Below, piece after piece: positions 62,470 to 64,000 of a DNA stretch of 64,000 bases. The DNA lies in assembly GCA_023101725.1 (NCBI GenBank), contig JALJCO010012682.1:1240001-1304000 (forward strand), given 5' to 3'. The position numbers and the translations under genes are program-made. How positions within the stretch are numbered: position 1 is the stretch's first letter; each line of letters begins with the position of its first letter. This DNA is from Atherinomorus stipes. Lineage: Eukaryota; Chordata; Actinopteri; Atheriniformes; Atherinidae. The notes under the pieces are model-generated. The model was not told the origin of the DNA. It was given only the letters and a program-made list of their open reading frames with translations, and made no database searches.

Positions 62470-62860
62470 AACTGTTACGCCTGGGGGTGGACTGATCATG
62501 CTGTGGACTTGTGCTGCAGCCAGAGACACATGGAACATTTCACTGAGAGACAAGAATGGATTCAACTAAATGCCAGCAAAAATCACACCCTCCAAAAGAA
62601 GTCAGAAAAAAAAAATCCACTGATACAAAATTTAAAGTCCACAATGGTGCAAGTTCAAGGTTCTGTCCTGGTCCTTGTGGTAACCCAGACTATTAAAACT
62701 TTCTGAAAAGACTTCAAAAGAACAGTGCCTGAAGACAAACCTCAACTAGATGCCTTTTGCAAGATTAAAAAAAAAAGAAAAGAACTAAAAGAGACTCTTA
62801 GATGTTACATAAACTGTTAAAAATCTGGTACAGTTTCCAAACAGGGTGTTGGTCATAGAT
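62470..62860 (+). pseudogene. Tc1-like transposase fragment, decayed
   Basis: The plus strand reads PGGGLIMLWTCAAARDTWNI over 62480-62540, the GG..IM.WGC..A block of a Tc1 transposase ahead of its second catalytic Asp. Nucleotide blocks gaatggattcaactaaatgc, tccacaatggtgcaagttc, acttcaaaagaacagtgcct and gccttttgcaag follow in the order expected of a fish Tc1 element. Several deletions and frameshifts. Confidence 0.7.
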
Positions 62861-63024
62861 GTCTAAAATGTGGTCATAGATGTCCCAATGAAACGGCAAA
62901 ATATTTATACAAAAATCCCGTCATTTGGAAGTCATGTAAACAAGTCTTCATGTAACTCAGAGTAATTCATTTAAAGTATGGGTGCGAGGGGTAGGCGATC
63001 AACAAATATTATCTATATCTACTA

Positions 63025-63067
63025 TATAGATAGATAGATAGATATAGATATAGATAGATAGATAGAT
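63025..63067. repeat. (GATA)n microsatellite
   Basis: About ten GATA units, with two copies expanded to GATATA. Confidence 0.96.
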
Positions 63068-63069
63068 TT

Positions 63070-64000
63070 TTTTTCAACCTGAATCACAACAATATACTGT
63101 ATATCTTAACATAATGTTTTTGCCAAGTAACTAAAGAAACCATTCTAATTTACAGTCCTTCAGTTCAAAATGCACTTTTATAAACTCATTGACTGCCAGA
63201 CCTTTTCCGAGCAGAGCTCTCCATATTGCCAGGATTTAAGCATTTTCACTGATTTTTGGAGAGCCACAGAATATTGTGTACTATGCCTATGCAAACACTG
63301 AATGTACCAAAGGAAAGCTTAGACTCTCTTCTTTTAATCAGAAAAAAACCCGTTTCTAGCTTTTTCCATTCTTTAGTAATCTGCAGGAGAACATGGGTTT
63401 GTTGCATCAAAAATGCCTCCTTTTGACCAAAAAGGTGAGAAAACAAGCTTTAAATGCGGCAATGCACTTCAAGTGGAAAAGGGTCTTTGTTGCCAATATT
63501 TTTTTTACTTTAGTGACACCTATATCATCTGAACAGCTGTTTACTTCTATGAAACAACAAAAACAACACTGAGAAAAGAGTTTTGGAAAATAATTATTCA
63601 CTTGCTAAATAAGCCACAACAAGTTTGTTTCACAACATAACATTTGACAGAAACATCTGTCTTTCTATCCCTCCCTCCTTCTACCCATCCACCTTCTGCT
63701 TGTGCGCACCATTGTTGTTCAGATTTGAATTAGGTGAATGGCAGCCAGTGAGTTAAGGATCAGCAGCACATGTGCATTCAAACATTTGAATGAAATTCCA
63801 GTAGCTGGAGATTAAATCAAATACTCCTAAAACAAAATAAAATAGTTTTCCTTCTTTTCATATACAGTCTTTGCTAAGGACACAGGTGTGTTTGAGGAAG
63901 TCTCACGTGGTGGGGGTGGGGGCGGGATGCTGCTCCACGGAGGCAGGCAGAGGGGAGGGGGAAGGGGGCAGCAGTTCTGCCACTAATTTTAACTCAAAAC
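63070..64000. other. Right end of window, no gene seen
   Basis: AT-rich to about 63890, then a G-rich stretch (63905-63970: gtgggggtgggggcggg and aggggaggggg blocks). This could be the edge of a GC-rich promoter outside the window, but no exon is visible. Confidence 0.4.

Noticed and set aside
63025..63067. CRISPR-like short repeats
   Set aside because: Simple GATA microsatellite without spacers; vertebrate DNA.

Overview
The window is vertebrate nuclear DNA, almost certainly from a ray-finned (teleost) fish. It has widely spaced GT-AG introns, two genes whose encoded proteins I recognise, dense microsatellites, and a typical teleost mix of repeats: hAT, Tc1, Harbinger-like and TTAA-type DNA elements, L2-like and L1-like LINE pieces, and a tRNA-type SINE. 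I see no operons, CRISPR arrays, phage or prokaryotic features. The species cannot be named from the sequence alone. Gene names rest on my memory of the protein families, with no alignment run.

Both genes lie on the minus strand, head to tail. (1) cd82, a tetraspanin: eight coding exons between 21763 (ATG) and 6788 (stop), joining in frame to a 256-residue protein, with a probable non-coding first exon ending at 29065. (2) tp53i11: six coding exons between 49415 (ATG) and 35434 (stop), joining in frame to a 189-residue membrane protein. A possible upstream non-coding exon and promoter lie near 60513-60700. CD82 acts in the plasma membrane and endosomes as an organiser of receptors and adhesion molecules. 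TP53I11 is a small multi-pass membrane protein with a poorly defined role. The genes need not work together, but both map to human 11p11.2, so the pair looks like retained synteny. The human neighbour TSPAN18 is not seen between them.

Layout: 1-1340 MITE-like fold-back and a decayed LINE; 1341-5035 no gene recognised; 5036-6787 probable cd82 3'UTR; 6788-29225 cd82, with a LINE carrying an insertion (9.5-10.97 kb), a TIR element (18.5 kb) and a 2.1 kb hAT fold-back with an inserted SINE (22.86-24.98 kb) in its introns; 29226-35433 intergenic DNA and probable tp53i11 3'UTR, with a CpG-rich element nested in a hAT element at 32 kb; 35434-49424 tp53i11 coding exons, with a 3.1 kb Harbinger-like element nested in hAT-like sequence in the last intron; 49425-64000 tp53i11 upstream or 5' intron DNA, with several decayed Tc1 and hAT copies and an intact-looking 464 bp TTAA-flanked palindromic MITE at 61.2 kb.

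I found no convincing novel gene system. The most unusual items are the strand-asymmetric, purine-rich then C-poor core of the 3.1 kb Harbinger-like element, the hAT fold-back with perfect 8-bp target duplications, the changed gene order relative to human, and several G-run tracts that may be assembly artefacts.
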